Shown one piece after another: positions 8,072 to 16,956 of a stretch of 64,000 bases of DNA. Source of the DNA: Aldehydirespirator sp965220645 (GTDB lineage: Bacteria > Actinomycetota > Acidimicrobiia > Acidimicrobiales > Aldehydirespiratoraceae); contig OZ244836.1 of assembly GCA_965220645.1 (NCBI GenBank), positions 124,001 to 188,000 of the forward strand. The letters are read 5' to 3'. Position 1 is the stretch's first letter, and the number at the start of each line of letters is the position of its first letter. The notes under the pieces were generated by a model. The model did no database searches. It saw only the letters and a program-made list of their open reading frames with translations, and had not been told where the DNA came from. The position numbers and the translations under genes were made by a program.

Positions 8072-8500
8072 ATGAACACCATGAACGTCGAGACCCTCAC
8101 CCTCGAGGGGGCCAAGCTCGCGGCCGACGCGGCCCTGGCCACTGCCGAGGACGAAGGCCTGGCCGTGTGCGTGGCGGTGGTGAACGCGACCGGCAATCTC
8201 GTGCTGGTGCACCGCATGGACAACGTGGTGGAGATCGCCCTCGAGAACGCCATCGCCAAGGCGCTGGCCGCGTTGACGTTCAAGCGCGACACCGGGGCAC
8301 TGTCGGACTACTTCCAGACGGACAAGTCGCTGGGCCCGCCCATGACGGCCCGCCACCACATCCTGGCCGTGGAGGGCGGTGAGCCCCTAACGACATCAGG
8401 CGGCACCGTCGTGGGAGCGCTCGGCATCTCAGGCGCCAAGCACGCCGAGGACGTGGTGTGCTCGCAGGCCGCAGCCGCGGCCTTCACCGCCGCGACCTAA
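8072..8500 (+). CDS. GlcG/HbpS-family protein
   Basis: 142 residues from an ATG with AGGAG upstream. The family (PF03928-like, GlcG and the haem-binding HbpS) is small and octameric, often encoded beside oxidoreductases; some members bind haem or cofactor breakdown products. Typical segments: LTLEGAKLAADAALATAEDEG, VCVAVVNATGNLVLVHRMD, KALAALTFKRDTG, and GGTVVGALGISG. There is no secretion signal, unlike Streptomyces HbpS, so it is probably cytosolic. It lies 30 bases after RidA and 10 bases before the ABM-like gene. Its biochemical role here is inferred only from operon context. Confidence 0.87.
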   Translation: MNTMNVETLTLEGAKLAADAALATAEDEGLAVCVAVVNATGNLVLVHRMDNVVEIALENAIAKALAALTFKRDTGALSDYFQTDKSLGPPMTARHHILAVEGGEPLTTSGGTVVGALGISGAKHAEDVVCSQAAAAAFTAAT

Positions 8501-8510
8501 GGAGATCGCC

Positions 8511-8873
8511 ATGTCGGACGACCATCACGACCACGACGACCATGTCAACCCGATCCTGAAGGATCTGCCCGAAGGGTCATTCGCCTTCCACTACACGCTG
8601 CAGGCCAAGCCGGGCCGGGCCCAGGACTTCATCGACGCCTTCGAGGCCTGGGACCACAGCGACGAGAACATCGTCCACACCACGCCGGGCATCGTGCACG
8701 AGGGTGTGCTGTACCAGAGCGAGGACGACCCGGAGCGGTTCTACCTCATCGGCAACTGGAACAACCGGGAGAACCACCGCAACGTGGTGGCCCGGCTGAT
8801 CGAGATGCGTCCGGCCTGGATGGACATGCTCACCGCCGACATCGTGCCGGAGTACTGCCAGATCATCGGCTGA
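8511..8873 (+). CDS. ABM-like dimeric alpha/beta-barrel protein with His-rich N-terminus
   Basis: 120 residues. After an N-terminal metal-binding-like stretch, MSDDHHDHDDH, the sequence shows the ferredoxin-like pattern of antibiotic-biosynthesis-monooxygenase-type proteins: FAFHYTLQAKPGRAQDFIDAFE, a loop TTPGIVHEGVLYQSEDDPERFYLIGNW, then a final helix. Such proteins can be cofactor-free oxygenases, decarboxylases or stress proteins. The His/Asp-rich leader is not typical of the family and may bind a metal. It sits between the HbpS-like gene and the IOR, 31 bases before the TTG start of the latter. A specific reaction cannot be assigned. Confidence 0.75.
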   Translation: MSDDHHDHDDHVNPILKDLPEGSFAFHYTLQAKPGRAQDFIDAFEAWDHSDENIVHTTPGIVHEGVLYQSEDDPERFYLIGNWNNRENHRNVVARLIEMRPAWMDMLTADIVPEYCQIIG

Positions 8874-8904
8874 AGACAGCCCGCCCGGACAAGGAGGATC
8901 CCAG

Positions 8905-11900
8905 TTGCTGCAGGACTTCGATCTCGATCAGAAGTTCACGCTGGAACGGGGACGGGTGCTGCTGACCGGGATCCAGGCGCTGGTGCGCCTGCCCATCGAC
9001 CAGCACCGAGCCGACGCAGCCCGGGGCCTGCGCACCGCCACCTTCATCTCCGGGTACCAGGGCTCGCCGCTGGGCACCGTCGACCTCACCATCGAACGCA
9101 ACAAGGACGTGCTTGACGCCCACGACGTGGTGTGGGTGCCGGGCGTGAACGAGGAGCTGGCCGCCACCGCGGTGTGGGGCAGCCAGGAGCCGCTGCTCGG
9201 GCCGCTCGCCCGACACGACGGCGTGGTGGGCATGTGGTACGGCAAGGGCCCGGGCGTGGACCGCTGCGGCGACGTGTTCAAGCACGCCAACTTCAAGGGC
9301 ACCGCTCCCAACGGCGGAGTTCTGGTGCTGGCCGGGGACGACCCGCTGGCCAAGTCGTCAACCCTGCCCACCCAGGTTGAGCCCAGCTTCTACGACGCCC
9401 AGATGCCGATCCTCTACCCCGGCACGATGCAGGAGATCATCGATCTCGGCCTGCACGGCATCGCGCTGTCGCGGTACTCCGGCCTGTGGGTCGCGTTCAA
9501 GATCGTCACCACCATCGCCGACGGCTTCGGCATCGCCGAGGTGGGCCCCGACCGGGTCGTTCCCACCTATCCCGAGCTGGAGATCGACGGCAGGCCCTGG
9601 CATCACGAGCAGCGGCCCGGCCTGGTGACGCCGCTGAGCCTCGAGCAGGAGAAGGACATCGCCTACGGGCGCCTGGACGCGGCCGTGGCCTATGCCGCGG
9701 CCAACGGCCTCAACGAGATCAGCGGCGCCACCGGGGCCGCCCGCCTCGGTATCGCGGCCGCAGGCCGGACCTTCCAGGAACTCCGCCAGGCCCTCAGTGA
9801 CCTCGGCCTCGACGACGACGCCCTGCACCGCTTCGGGATCCGCCTGCTGCGGATAGGGATGGTGTGGCCGATGGAGCCCGAGATCGTGCAGCGCTTCGCC
9901 GGGGGCCTCAACGAGATCCTGGTGCTCGACGAGAAGCGGGCCTTCATCGAGCTGTTCATCCGGGACATCCTCTACGGCCGAGCCGGCGCACCCCGGGTGG
10001 TGGGCAAGACCGACGAGCAGGGCCGCCGGCTGGTGCCCGCCGACGGTGAGCTGAGCGCGGACAGGATCGCGGCCGTGATCGCCGACCGCCTCCGTTCGGG
10101 CGTGCTCGGAGGCGAGGTCGGAGCATTGCCGGTAGCGGTGGAGGCCCGCCTGGCTCTCATCGAGGCTGCCTCGAGAGCGGGCGCAGCAGAAGTGGCCCGC
10201 CTGCCGTACTGGTGCAGCGGCTGCCCCCACAACCGCTCCACCGCGGTGCCCGAGGGCTCGTTCGCGGGCGCCGGGGTCGGCTGTCACGCCATGGCGCTGT
10301 GGATCGACGACCGGGCCAAGGTCGTTCACCAGATGGGCGGGGAGGGGGCCACCTGGATAGGCCGGGCGCCGTTCACCGACCGGCCCCACATGTTCCAGAA
10401 CGTCGGCGACGGCACGTTCTTCCACTCGGCCAGCCTGGCCGTGCGGGCCGCAGTGGCCGCCGGCGTCGACATCACCTACAAGATCCTCTACAACGGCGCG
10501 GTCGCCATGACCGGAGGCCAGGACGTGGCCGGGGTAATCGGCGTGCCCGAACTGACCCACGCCATGACCGCCGAGGGCGTGAGCCGGGTCATCGTGTGCA
10601 GCGACGACCCGGACCGTCACGCCGGTGGCGGGCCGCTGGCGGAGGGCGCCGAGATATGGGACCGCGACCGGCTGGACGAGGCCCAACTCCTGCTGCGGGA
10701 CACGCCGGGCGTGACCGTGCTCATATACGACCAGCAATGCGCGGCCGAGAAGCGCCGCGAGCGCAAGCGGGGTCTGCGCCCCACACCGACCAAGCGCATC
10801 TTCATCAACGAGGCGGTGTGCGAGGGGTGCGGCGACTGCGGGGCCAAGAGCCACTGCCTGTCGGTGCAGCCGGTGGAGACCGAGCTGGGCATCAAGACCC
10901 GCATACACCAATCGTCATGCAACTTCGACTACACCTGCATCGAGGGCGACTGCCCGTCGTTCATCCAAGTCAAGACACGACCAGCCAAGGCCCGAGCGAC
11001 CACCGCCCAGCCGGCCCCGGCGGCCGCGGTCCGAGCGGCCCGGGCCCAGCCGCCCGCCGACATCGCCGAGCCTGACCGGCCCGCGCCCGGTCCCGGCGGG
11101 TACGCAGTTTTCATGGCGGGCGTGGGCGGCACCGGCGTAGTGACGGTCAGCCAGGTGCTGGCCACCGCGGCACTGCTCGACGGGCTCGGCATCATGGGCC
11201 TCGACCAGACCGGGCTCAGCCAGAAGGGCGGGCCGGTAGTGTCGCACCTTCGCTTCTTCGACGGCGATGCCTCCGGCGCCAACCTGATCGGCGCGGGCGA
11301 CGCCGACTGCTACCTGGGCCTCGACCTGCTGGTGGCGGCCGACCCCAAGAATCTGACCAAGGCCGACCCCGGTCGAACTCTGGCGGTGGTGTCGACCAGC
11401 AAGCTGCCCACCGGCGACATGGTGGCCCACGTGGAGGAGACATACCCCGACATCGACGGGATGCTGTCGGCCATCGACGGCTCCACCCGCGCCGGTGACA
11501 GCGTCCGCCTCGACGCCGACCGGATGGCCGACGCCCTGCTGGGCACGGCCATGCCCGCCAACGTACTCGCCCTCGGGGCCGCCTACCAGGCCGGCGGCAT
11601 CCCGGTGTCGGCCGCCTCCATCGAGCGGGCCATCGAGTTGAACGGGGTTGCGGTGGCAGCCAACATCGCCGCCTTCCGCTGGGGGCGGGTGTACGTGCGC
11701 GAGGGTGCCGACGGCCTGGTCAGCCTGGCCGGGGTTGCCGCGGCCGCAACATCGCTGGAGGCGCCCTCAGCCGTGCCCGGCCTTGGTCTGGACGCGGTCC
11801 CGACCAGGGCCAAGGCCACCGCCAAGTCGCTGGTGCAGAGGTCCGGGCTGGCCCAGGTGAACAGCGAAACAGGCACGGCCCTGGCCCAGGTGAACAGCGA

Positions 11901-12561
11901 GGCAGGCACGGCCCTGGCCGAGCTGGTGGAGCGTCGGGCCGCCGACCTGGTCGACTACCAGTCGCAGGAGCTGGCGTCGCGGTACGTCGACTTCGTGGAC
12001 GCCGCGTCGGCCCGCGAGCGCGAGGTGATGGGCGACCGGACCGAGCTGGCCGAAGCGGTGGCCCGCTACCTGTACAAGCTGACCGCCTACAAGGACGAGT
12101 ACGAGGTGGCCCGGCTCTATGGGCGCCCAGGGCTGCATCAGGCCCTGCGGGACGCGGTGGGCGACTACAGCGGCTACCGGATCCTGCTGCAACCCCCGGC
12201 GCTGCGAGCCCTGGGACTCAAGGGCAAGATCTCGCTGGGGCCCTTCCAGCGGCCGGCGCTCGCAGTGCTGAAGGCGATGCGCAGGCTGCGCGGCACCCCC
12301 TTCGATCTGTTCGGCTACGCCAAGGTGCGCGGACTTGAGAGACAGCTGATCGAGGAGTACCGGACTCTCATGGAGGCCGAGTTGGACGCCCTGACCCCGG
12401 ACACCTACGAGCGGGCCACCGAGCTGGCCCAACTCCCCGACGTGATCAGGGGCTACGAGGACGTGAAGCTGGCCAGCGTTGAACGATTCCGGGAGCAGGC
12501 GCGGGCCATCCTGAGCCCCGACACCCAGCCGGTGGCGCTGACCGCGAAACCGACGAGCTAG
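8905..12561 (+). CDS. Fused indolepyruvate-type ferredoxin oxidoreductase (large single-chain IOR)
   Basis: 1218 residues from a TTG start with AAGGAGG upstream. It matches the long single-chain indolepyruvate / 2-oxoacid:ferredoxin oxidoreductases of about 1150-1200 residues. These decarboxylate aryl- or branched 2-oxoacids to acyl-CoA with thiamine diphosphate and reduce ferredoxin. Visible: N-terminal pyrimidine-binding region (TFISGYQGSPLGTVD), central ThDP domain (WCSGCPHN, QMGGEGATWIG, DITYKILYNGAVAMTGGQ), a Cys-rich cluster region near 632-690 (VCEGCGDCGAKSHC, SCNFDYTC), then the gamma domain (MAGVGGTGVVTVSQVL, SQKGGPVVSHLR) and a C-terminal helical domain. An 11-residue tandem duplication lies near 982-1003. 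The RidA, HbpS-like and ABM-like genes precede it and an MFS carrier follows. Confidence 0.93.
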   Translation: MLQDFDLDQKFTLERGRVLLTGIQALVRLPIDQHRADAARGLRTATFISGYQGSPLGTVDLTIERNKDVLDAHDVVWVPGVNEELAATAVWGSQEPLLGPLARHDGVVGMWYGKGPGVDRCGDVFKHANFKGTAPNGGVLVLAGDDPLAKSSTLPTQVEPSFYDAQMPILYPGTMQEIIDLGLHGIALSRYSGLWVAFKIVTTIADGFGIAEVGPDRVVPTYPELEIDGRPWHHEQRPGLVTPLSLEQEKDIAYGRLDAAVAYAAANGLNEISGATGAARLGIAAAGRTFQELRQALSDLGLDDDALHRFGIRLLRIGMVWPMEPEIVQRFAGGLNEILVLDEKRAFIELFIRDILYGRAGAPRVVGKTDEQGRRLVPADGELSADRIAAVIADRLRSGVLGGEVGALPVAVEARLALIEAASRAGAAEVARLPYWCSGCPHNRSTAVPEGSFAGAGVGCHAMALWIDDRAKVVHQMGGEGATWIGRAPFTDRPHMFQNVGDGTFFHSASLAVRAAVAAGVDITYKILYNGAVAMTGGQDVAGVIGVPELTHAMTAEGVSRVIVCSDDPDRHAGGGPLAEGAEIWDRDRLDEAQLLLRDTPGVTVLIYDQQCAAEKRRERKRGLRPTPTKRIFINEAVCEGCGDCGAKSHCLSVQPVETELGIKTRIHQSSCNFDYTCIEGDCPSFIQVKTRPAKARATTAQPAPAAAVRAARAQPPADIAEPDRPAPGPGGYAVFMAGVGGTGVVTVSQVLATAALLDGLGIMGLDQTGLSQKGGPVVSHLRFFDGDASGANLIGAGDADCYLGLDLLVAADPKNLTKADPGRTLAVVSTSKLPTGDMVAHVEETYPDIDGMLSAIDGSTRAGDSVRLDADRMADALLGTAMPANVLALGAAYQAGGIPVSAASIERAIELNGVAVAANIAAFRWGRVYVREGADGLVSLAGVAAAATSLEAPSAVPGLGLDAVPTRAKATAKSLVQRSGLAQVNSETGTALAQVNSEAGTALAELVERRAADLVDYQSQELASRYVDFVDAASAREREVMGDRTELAEAVARYLYKLTAYKDEYEVARLYGRPGLHQALRDAVGDYSGYRILLQPPALRALGLKGKISLGPFQRPALAVLKAMRRLRGTPFDLFGYAKVRGLERQLIEEYRTLMEAELDALTPDTYERATELAQLPDVIRGYEDVKLASVERFREQARAILSPDTQPVALTAKPTS
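11848..11913 (+). repeat. 33-bp in-frame tandem duplication in IOR
   Basis: Two consecutive 33-base units (11848-11880, 11881-11913) encode LAQVNSETGTA and LAQVNSEAGTA. They differ at only two bases. They lie in the linker between the gamma domain and the C-terminal helical domain. Confidence 0.9.
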
Positions 12562-12574
12562 CGCAGCCGCGAGC

Positions 12575-13819
12575 ATGGCCGAGGCCGAGGCCGCGTCCCC
12601 GCAGGATCCGGGCGCGGCTCCCGTTCAGGCGGTGGCCGCCTCGGTGGCCTGCATCACCGCGAGCGTGTTGCCCGGCTTCCTGGCCGGCGCGCTCGGCAGC
12701 GACATCAAGGCCGAGTTCGGCATCGGCGACACCGGGCTGGGCCTGGCGCTGGCAGTGACCTACATGCTGGCGGCTGTGGCCATTGTCCACGCCGGCGAGC
12801 TTTCCGACCGGATCGGCTCCCGCCGCAGCCTGCGGATCTCGATGTGGGTGACGATGACCGGCTACCTGGCGGTGGCCGTCGTGGCCCGATCATTCGCGAC
12901 GCTCCTGGTAGCGCTGGCGGTGGCCGGTGCGGGACTGACGCTGGCCGGACCGGCCGCCAAGGTGCTGGTCGCCCGCCATGTGTCGCCCGGACGCCACGGC
13001 TTGGCCTTCGGAGTGCACATGTCGGCCATACCGCTGGGGCCGCTGCTGGCCGGACTGACCGTGCCCCTGGTGGGCGGTACGGACCGATGGCGATGGCCGT
13101 TCGTCGGCGGAGCCGTGCTGGCCCTGGTCGGGATGCTGATGCTCCCCCGTGAGCAGACACCGGCAAAGCCGGCCACCCAGGCCGCGCAGTCGCCCGCGGC
13201 GGGTCGTTTCACGCACGTGAAGATGGGTCCCCTGTTCGTGTTCGCGGCGGCCGCGACGCTCGCCTCAGCCGCGGTCGTAGCCGCGGCCGCGTTCTTCGTG
13301 GTCAACAGCACCGACGCCGGAATCTCCGAAGACACAGCCGGACTGCTGCTGTCGGCAGCCAGTGCCGGGGTGATCACGGTGCGCATCGCATTGGGCGCAC
13401 TCGCCGACCGCGTCCACACGGGCGCCGTCAGCACCGTCGCCATCCTCCTGGCCGCGAGCGCGGCCGGATACGCGCTGATGGCTGCCGACACGCCCTGGAT
13501 GTACGCGCTCGGCGGGCAGGCCGCCATCATCCTGGGGTGGTCATGGCCCGGTCTGATGGTTCTGGCCCTCGTGCGGATCTACCCCCAGGCGCCCGGGCTG
13601 GCCTCCTCGTTCGTGATCGGGGGCCTCAACCTCGGCGCGGTGATCGGCCCGGCGGCGTTCGGAGCGATCAGCGACGCGGTGTCGTCCTCGGCCGCACTCG
13701 CCGTAGCGGCCGCCTGGGTCCTGGCCGCCGCCGGGCTCAGCCTGGCGAGCCGGATCCGCTCAGACGGCAGCCGCTACTCGCCAGGGCCACTACCCGGGGC
13801 CGGAGACGGCCGCATCTGA
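12575..13819 (+). CDS. MFS transporter
   Basis: 414 residues with about 12 hydrophobic segments and the MFS loop signature ELSDRIGSRRSLR between segments 2 and 3, and a related LADRVHTG loop in the second half. The pattern fits small-molecule:proton symporters of the NarK/oxalate-formate-like branches, but the substrate cannot be inferred. It lies 13 bases after the IOR gene, so it probably imports a 2-oxoacid or aromatic precursor for that pathway or exports its product. Its last 30 bases overlap the convergent Rieske gene at 13790. Confidence 0.88.
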   Translation: MAEAEAASPQDPGAAPVQAVAASVACITASVLPGFLAGALGSDIKAEFGIGDTGLGLALAVTYMLAAVAIVHAGELSDRIGSRRSLRISMWVTMTGYLAVAVVARSFATLLVALAVAGAGLTLAGPAAKVLVARHVSPGRHGLAFGVHMSAIPLGPLLAGLTVPLVGGTDRWRWPFVGGAVLALVGMLMLPREQTPAKPATQAAQSPAAGRFTHVKMGPLFVFAAAATLASAAVVAAAAFFVVNSTDAGISEDTAGLLLSAASAGVITVRIALGALADRVHTGAVSTVAILLAASAAGYALMAADTPWMYALGGQAAIILGWSWPGLMVLALVRIYPQAPGLASSFVIGGLNLGAVIGPAAFGAISDAVSSSAALAVAAAWVLAAAGLSLASRIRSDGSRYSPGPLPGAGDGRI

Positions 13820-14986
13820 GTCATCGCGCAGGTCGTCCATTCCGACGTAGTCGTCATCAGCGCCCTCGTCAGCCCCCAGATGAACGACGGTCTCCGGTGT
13901 GGCTCCCTGAACACCTCGAGCGCTGCGCTCCCAGTGCGCCCGCAACGTGGTGATGGACTTGTCAGGGCGGAACAACCGCTCGGGTGGGATGCTGACCTGC
14001 TCGATCATTCGCTGGTCCTGGCGATTGAACTGCCACATGTACGCCCACCGGATGTAAAGCCAGAACCGCAGCTTGAACCAGGCAGCCTTGATGGCCTTGG
14101 CCTGGGAGGCGGCGAACATGAAGGAGAGATGCTCACCCTCCACGGTCCCCATGAACACCTCGTACGCCGTCCAGTCCGGCCATTGGATGCGTACCCAGCC
14201 CGGGAGACGGACAGAGCCACGGACAACCACGTTGCGTTGCCATGGACGGAATCCATGAGGCCACCGGCCAAGCCCGGGATAGTCGACCTGCTCGACGATG
14301 TCGTCGACCGTCCGGACGAGCCAATCGCCGTCCTGTTCTACGTGGACGATGCGGTATGCGGGCTTGCGCCGGATCCACGTCCACACGACGCCGCGGTGCA
14401 GATAGGTGGAGTGGCCCTCATCGAACCCGTTCTCGACGGCGTACCGCCAATCGCCTTGTCTGTTGCGAAGCCAGCCCCGTACGACGGCTCCCGGCTGGAA
14501 GAAGTCCTCGGGCACGTCTGCTTCGAGGGGTGGGGGCTCACTGTCACCGACAAAGACGAAGACGATGCCGGCCCGTTCCTCGACCGGGTATGTCCTCACC
14601 CTGACGCTCTTCTTCCCGACAATGGGAGAGTCGCGACCGTCGACCAGGGCCGCCCGCAGGTTGCCGTCGGTCACGTCGTATGTCCATCCGTGGTACGCGC
14701 AGGAGATCGTCCCCGGGAACAGGCACTTGCCCATGGAGAGGGGCACGCCGCGATGGAGGCAGCGGTCGTTCAGCGCGAATGCGCTGCCCTCGTGGCGGAT
14801 GAGGATGAGTCGCTCACCGCAGATCGTGACGGGGACTGGCTTCCGGCCGATCTTCTTCGAGAAGGCAACGGGGTACCAGTAGTCCTGCAAGCCCTCGGAT
14901 GCGGCTTGGTAGCGAGGCCACCGCTCATAGGCGTGCTCCCCGCTGGCCGAGTACCTCTCCTCGCGTGCGCTGCCAGGTGATGCCAT
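13790..14986 (-). CDS. Rieske 2Fe-2S aromatic-ring-hydroxylating oxygenase, alpha subunit
   Basis: About 398 residues from the ATG at 14986 (AAGGA upstream; an alternative ATG is at 14995). The frame extends much further upstream, but that part is a shadow of the divergent transporter. The Rieske cluster motif is complete: CLHRGVPLSMGKC followed by CAYHGW. The mononuclear iron triad region reads NGFDEGHSTYLH, with bridging Asp and two His as in ring-hydroxylating oxygenases. The C-terminal half is typical of Rieske monooxygenases with an aromatic or sterol-like substrate pocket. It is divergent from the dpp-type operon, and a GTATAC site lies between them. The tail is acidic (GADEGADDD). A dedicated reductase is not seen nearby. 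Confidence 0.9.
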   Translation of the reverse strand: MASPGSAREERYSASGEHAYERWPRYQAASEGLQDYWYPVAFSKKIGRKPVPVTICGERLILIRHEGSAFALNDRCLHRGVPLSMGKCLFPGTISCAYHGWTYDVTDGNLRAALVDGRDSPIVGKKSVRVRTYPVEERAGIVFVFVGDSEPPPLEADVPEDFFQPGAVVRGWLRNRQGDWRYAVENGFDEGHSTYLHRGVVWTWIRRKPAYRIVHVEQDGDWLVRTVDDIVEQVDYPGLGRWPHGFRPWQRNVVVRGSVRLPGWVRIQWPDWTAYEVFMGTVEGEHLSFMFAASQAKAIKAAWFKLRFWLYIRWAYMWQFNRQDQRMIEQVSIPPERLFRPDKSITTLRAHWERSARGVQGATPETVVHLGADEGADDDYVGMDDLRDDSDAAVSGPG

Positions 14987-15034
14987 CGTCGCCATCCTTG
15001 CCTGATTCGGAGGCGCCAAGAAAGTCGGGCTACG

Positions 15035-15040
15035 GTATAC
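15035..15040. promoter_or_regulatory. GTATAC site between Rieske and dpp-type operon
   Basis: GTATAC in the context CGGTATACAGG lies 48 bases before the dppB-type GTG and about 50 bases before the Rieske start. It could serve both divergent transcription units. Confidence 0.45.
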
Positions 15041-15088
15041 AGGCGGCCCGAATCCCGGGCCAATTGTGGCCCAACGGGGAGGAAGCGC

Positions 15089-16009
15089 GTGCTTCGGTGG
15101 CTCGCTAGGCGCATCATCGCCGCCGCGCTGGTGATCCTCATCGTCACCTCCGTGGTCTTTGTGGTGACCCACATCTTCACCGACCCGGCCACGATGTCGC
15201 TGCCGCTGGAGGCCACCGACGAGCACCGGGCCTCGCGCCGGGCCGCGCTGGGCATCGACCGACCCCTTGCAGTGCAGTACTGGGACTTCATTTCGGGCCT
15301 CGTGGTCGGCGACCTCGGCGAGTCGTTCTGGCAGGGCCGGCCCGCCTCGACGCTGGTGCTCGAGCGCCTGCCGGCCACCCTCAAGCTCGTGGCCGGGGCC
15401 ACCGTGGTCACAGTGGTGCTGGCCGCGCCCATGGGGATGCTGGCCGCCTGGTGGGAGCGTCGCTTCGCCGACCATGCCGTGCTCGGATTCTCGATGGTCT
15501 CGATCAGCGCCCCGCCGTTCTGGATCGGCTACCTGCTGATCATCGTGTTCGCGGTGCAGCTCGGCTGGGTGCCGACATTCGGATCCCGGGGGATCATCTC
15601 GCTGGTGCTCCCCTCGTTCGCCATCGGCCTGGCCAGCGCGGGCCGCCTCGCCCAGATGACCCGGCGCGGCATCGTGGAGGAGCTGCGAAAACCGTACTCA
15701 GTCACCGCGATGTCGAGGGGCTTCTCCCGGTCCTACACGATCGTGCACCACACCTTCCGCAATGTGGCGTCGGGCTTCGTGACCATGACCGGCTGGGAGC
15801 TGACCCGTATGTTCACCGGCTACACGGTGGTGATCGAGGTGGTGTTCGCCTGGCCCGGCGTCGGCCGCCTCGCCATCAACGCCATCGACAACCGGGACCT
15901 CATCCTGGTGCAAGCCGCGGTGGTGGCGCTGGCCACGCTGGTGGTGTTGACCAACCTCCTGGTGGACATCGCCCGCCGGCTGATCGACCCCCGGGTGGAG
16001 TTGGGATGA
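15089..16009 (+). CDS. Peptide/nickel-type ABC transporter permease (DppB-like)
   Basis: 306 residues from a GTG preceded by GGGGAGGAAG. The sequence begins with a transmembrane segment, then TDPATMSLPLEATDEHRASRRAALGIDRPLAVQYWDF, the characteristic periplasmic loop of DppB/OppB permeases. Further hydrophobic segments follow, with an EAA-type loop around EELRKPYSVTAMSRGFSRSY. It forms the membrane channel with the DppC-like partner, whose ATG overlaps its stop. Substrate could be a peptide, nickel or an oligosaccharide; no binding protein is in this operon. Confidence 0.9.
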   Translation: MLRWLARRIIAAALVILIVTSVVFVVTHIFTDPATMSLPLEATDEHRASRRAALGIDRPLAVQYWDFISGLVVGDLGESFWQGRPASTLVLERLPATLKLVAGATVVTVVLAAPMGMLAAWWERRFADHAVLGFSMVSISAPPFWIGYLLIIVFAVQLGWVPTFGSRGIISLVLPSFAIGLASAGRLAQMTRRGIVEELRKPYSVTAMSRGFSRSYTIVHHTFRNVASGFVTMTGWELTRMFTGYTVVIEVVFAWPGVGRLAINAIDNRDLILVQAAVVALATLVVLTNLLVDIARRLIDPRVELG

Positions 16010-16956
16010 CCGCCACCGAGAGCGCGATGGAACCGGTCGCCGAAGCGAGCGGTGCGGTAGCACCGGAGAGTGTCACCGTCCTGGCCGACCTGCGGTCGCA
16101 TCTGCGCAAATCGAAAGCGGGCATCTCGGGGATCGTCATCTGCTCGCTGTTCGCGCTGGTGGCCGCGGTGGGTCCGTGGCTGCCGTTCCTGCCCGATCCC
16201 ACCAAGCAGAGCCTGCCCGACAAGCTGACACCCCCGATTGGCTGGGGTGGCACCTGGTCGCACCCCCTCGGCACTGACCAGCTCGGCCGCGACATCCTGG
16301 CCCGGCTGATCGACGGCGCCCGCATCTCGCTGCTGGTGAGCGTGGTCGCGGTCCTCATCGCGGCCGTCCTCGGCACCGCCCTGGGGTTGATAGCGGGCTA
16401 CATCGGCGGGAGGATCGACACCCTGATCGTGTCCGCCGCCGACGTGCAGATGGCCTTCCCGGGCGTGCTGGCCGGCCTGATCCTGGTGGCCGCGTTCGGA
16501 CCGAGCGTGTGGCTGGTCATCATCGTCATCGCCATCTCCGGCTGGATGGTGTTCACCCGGGTGGGGCGCAGCCTGGTGTTCACCCTCAAGACATCGCTGT
16601 TCGTGGAGGCGTCGGAGCTGGCCGGGGCGTCGGCGCGGCGGATCATGTGGCGGCACCTGCTGCCCAATCTGATCAGCTCGCTGATCACCCTGAGCGTGCT
16701 GGAGCTGGCCGCGGCCATCCTGTCGGAGTCGGCGTTCGCCTTCCTGGGGTTCGGGGTGCAGCCGCCCCGCTCGTCGTGGGGGCTCATGATCCAGCAGGGC
16801 AAGGGATACATCGACAACGGGTGGTGGATCGTGACCTTCGCCGGCATGGCCATCGCCGTCGTGGTGCTGGGCGTGAACCTGCTGTCGCTGTGGCTCCAGT
16901 CATTCAACGACGTGGCCGAGCGCGAGCAGATCATCCTCGAGAGGCCGGGCGGGTGA
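16006..16956 (+). CDS. Peptide/nickel-type ABC transporter permease (DppC-like)
   Basis: 316 residues. The ATG at 16006 overlaps the previous stop (ATGA). N-terminal OppC-type region, then SHPLGTDQLGRDILARLIDGARISLLV, the near-invariant DppC signature, and an EAA loop region near EASELAGASARRIMWRHLLPN. C-terminal FLGFGVQPPRSSWGLMIQQG is also diagnostic. It pairs with the DppB-like subunit and the two ATPases downstream. Confidence 0.92.
   Translation: MTATESAMEPVAEASGAVAPESVTVLADLRSHLRKSKAGISGIVICSLFALVAAVGPWLPFLPDPTKQSLPDKLTPPIGWGGTWSHPLGTDQLGRDILARLIDGARISLLVSVVAVLIAAVLGTALGLIAGYIGGRIDTLIVSAADVQMAFPGVLAGLILVAAFGPSVWLVIIVIAISGWMVFTRVGRSLVFTLKTSLFVEASELAGASARRIMWRHLLPNLISSLITLSVLELAAAILSESAFAFLGFGVQPPRSSWGLMIQQGKGYIDNGWWIVTFAGMAIAVVVLGVNLLSLWLQSFNDVAEREQIILERPGG

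Noticed and set aside
14987..15475. N-terminal extension of the Rieske gene by about 160 codons
   Set aside because: It overlaps the divergent dppB-type gene, has no homology and no ribosome-binding site at its start.
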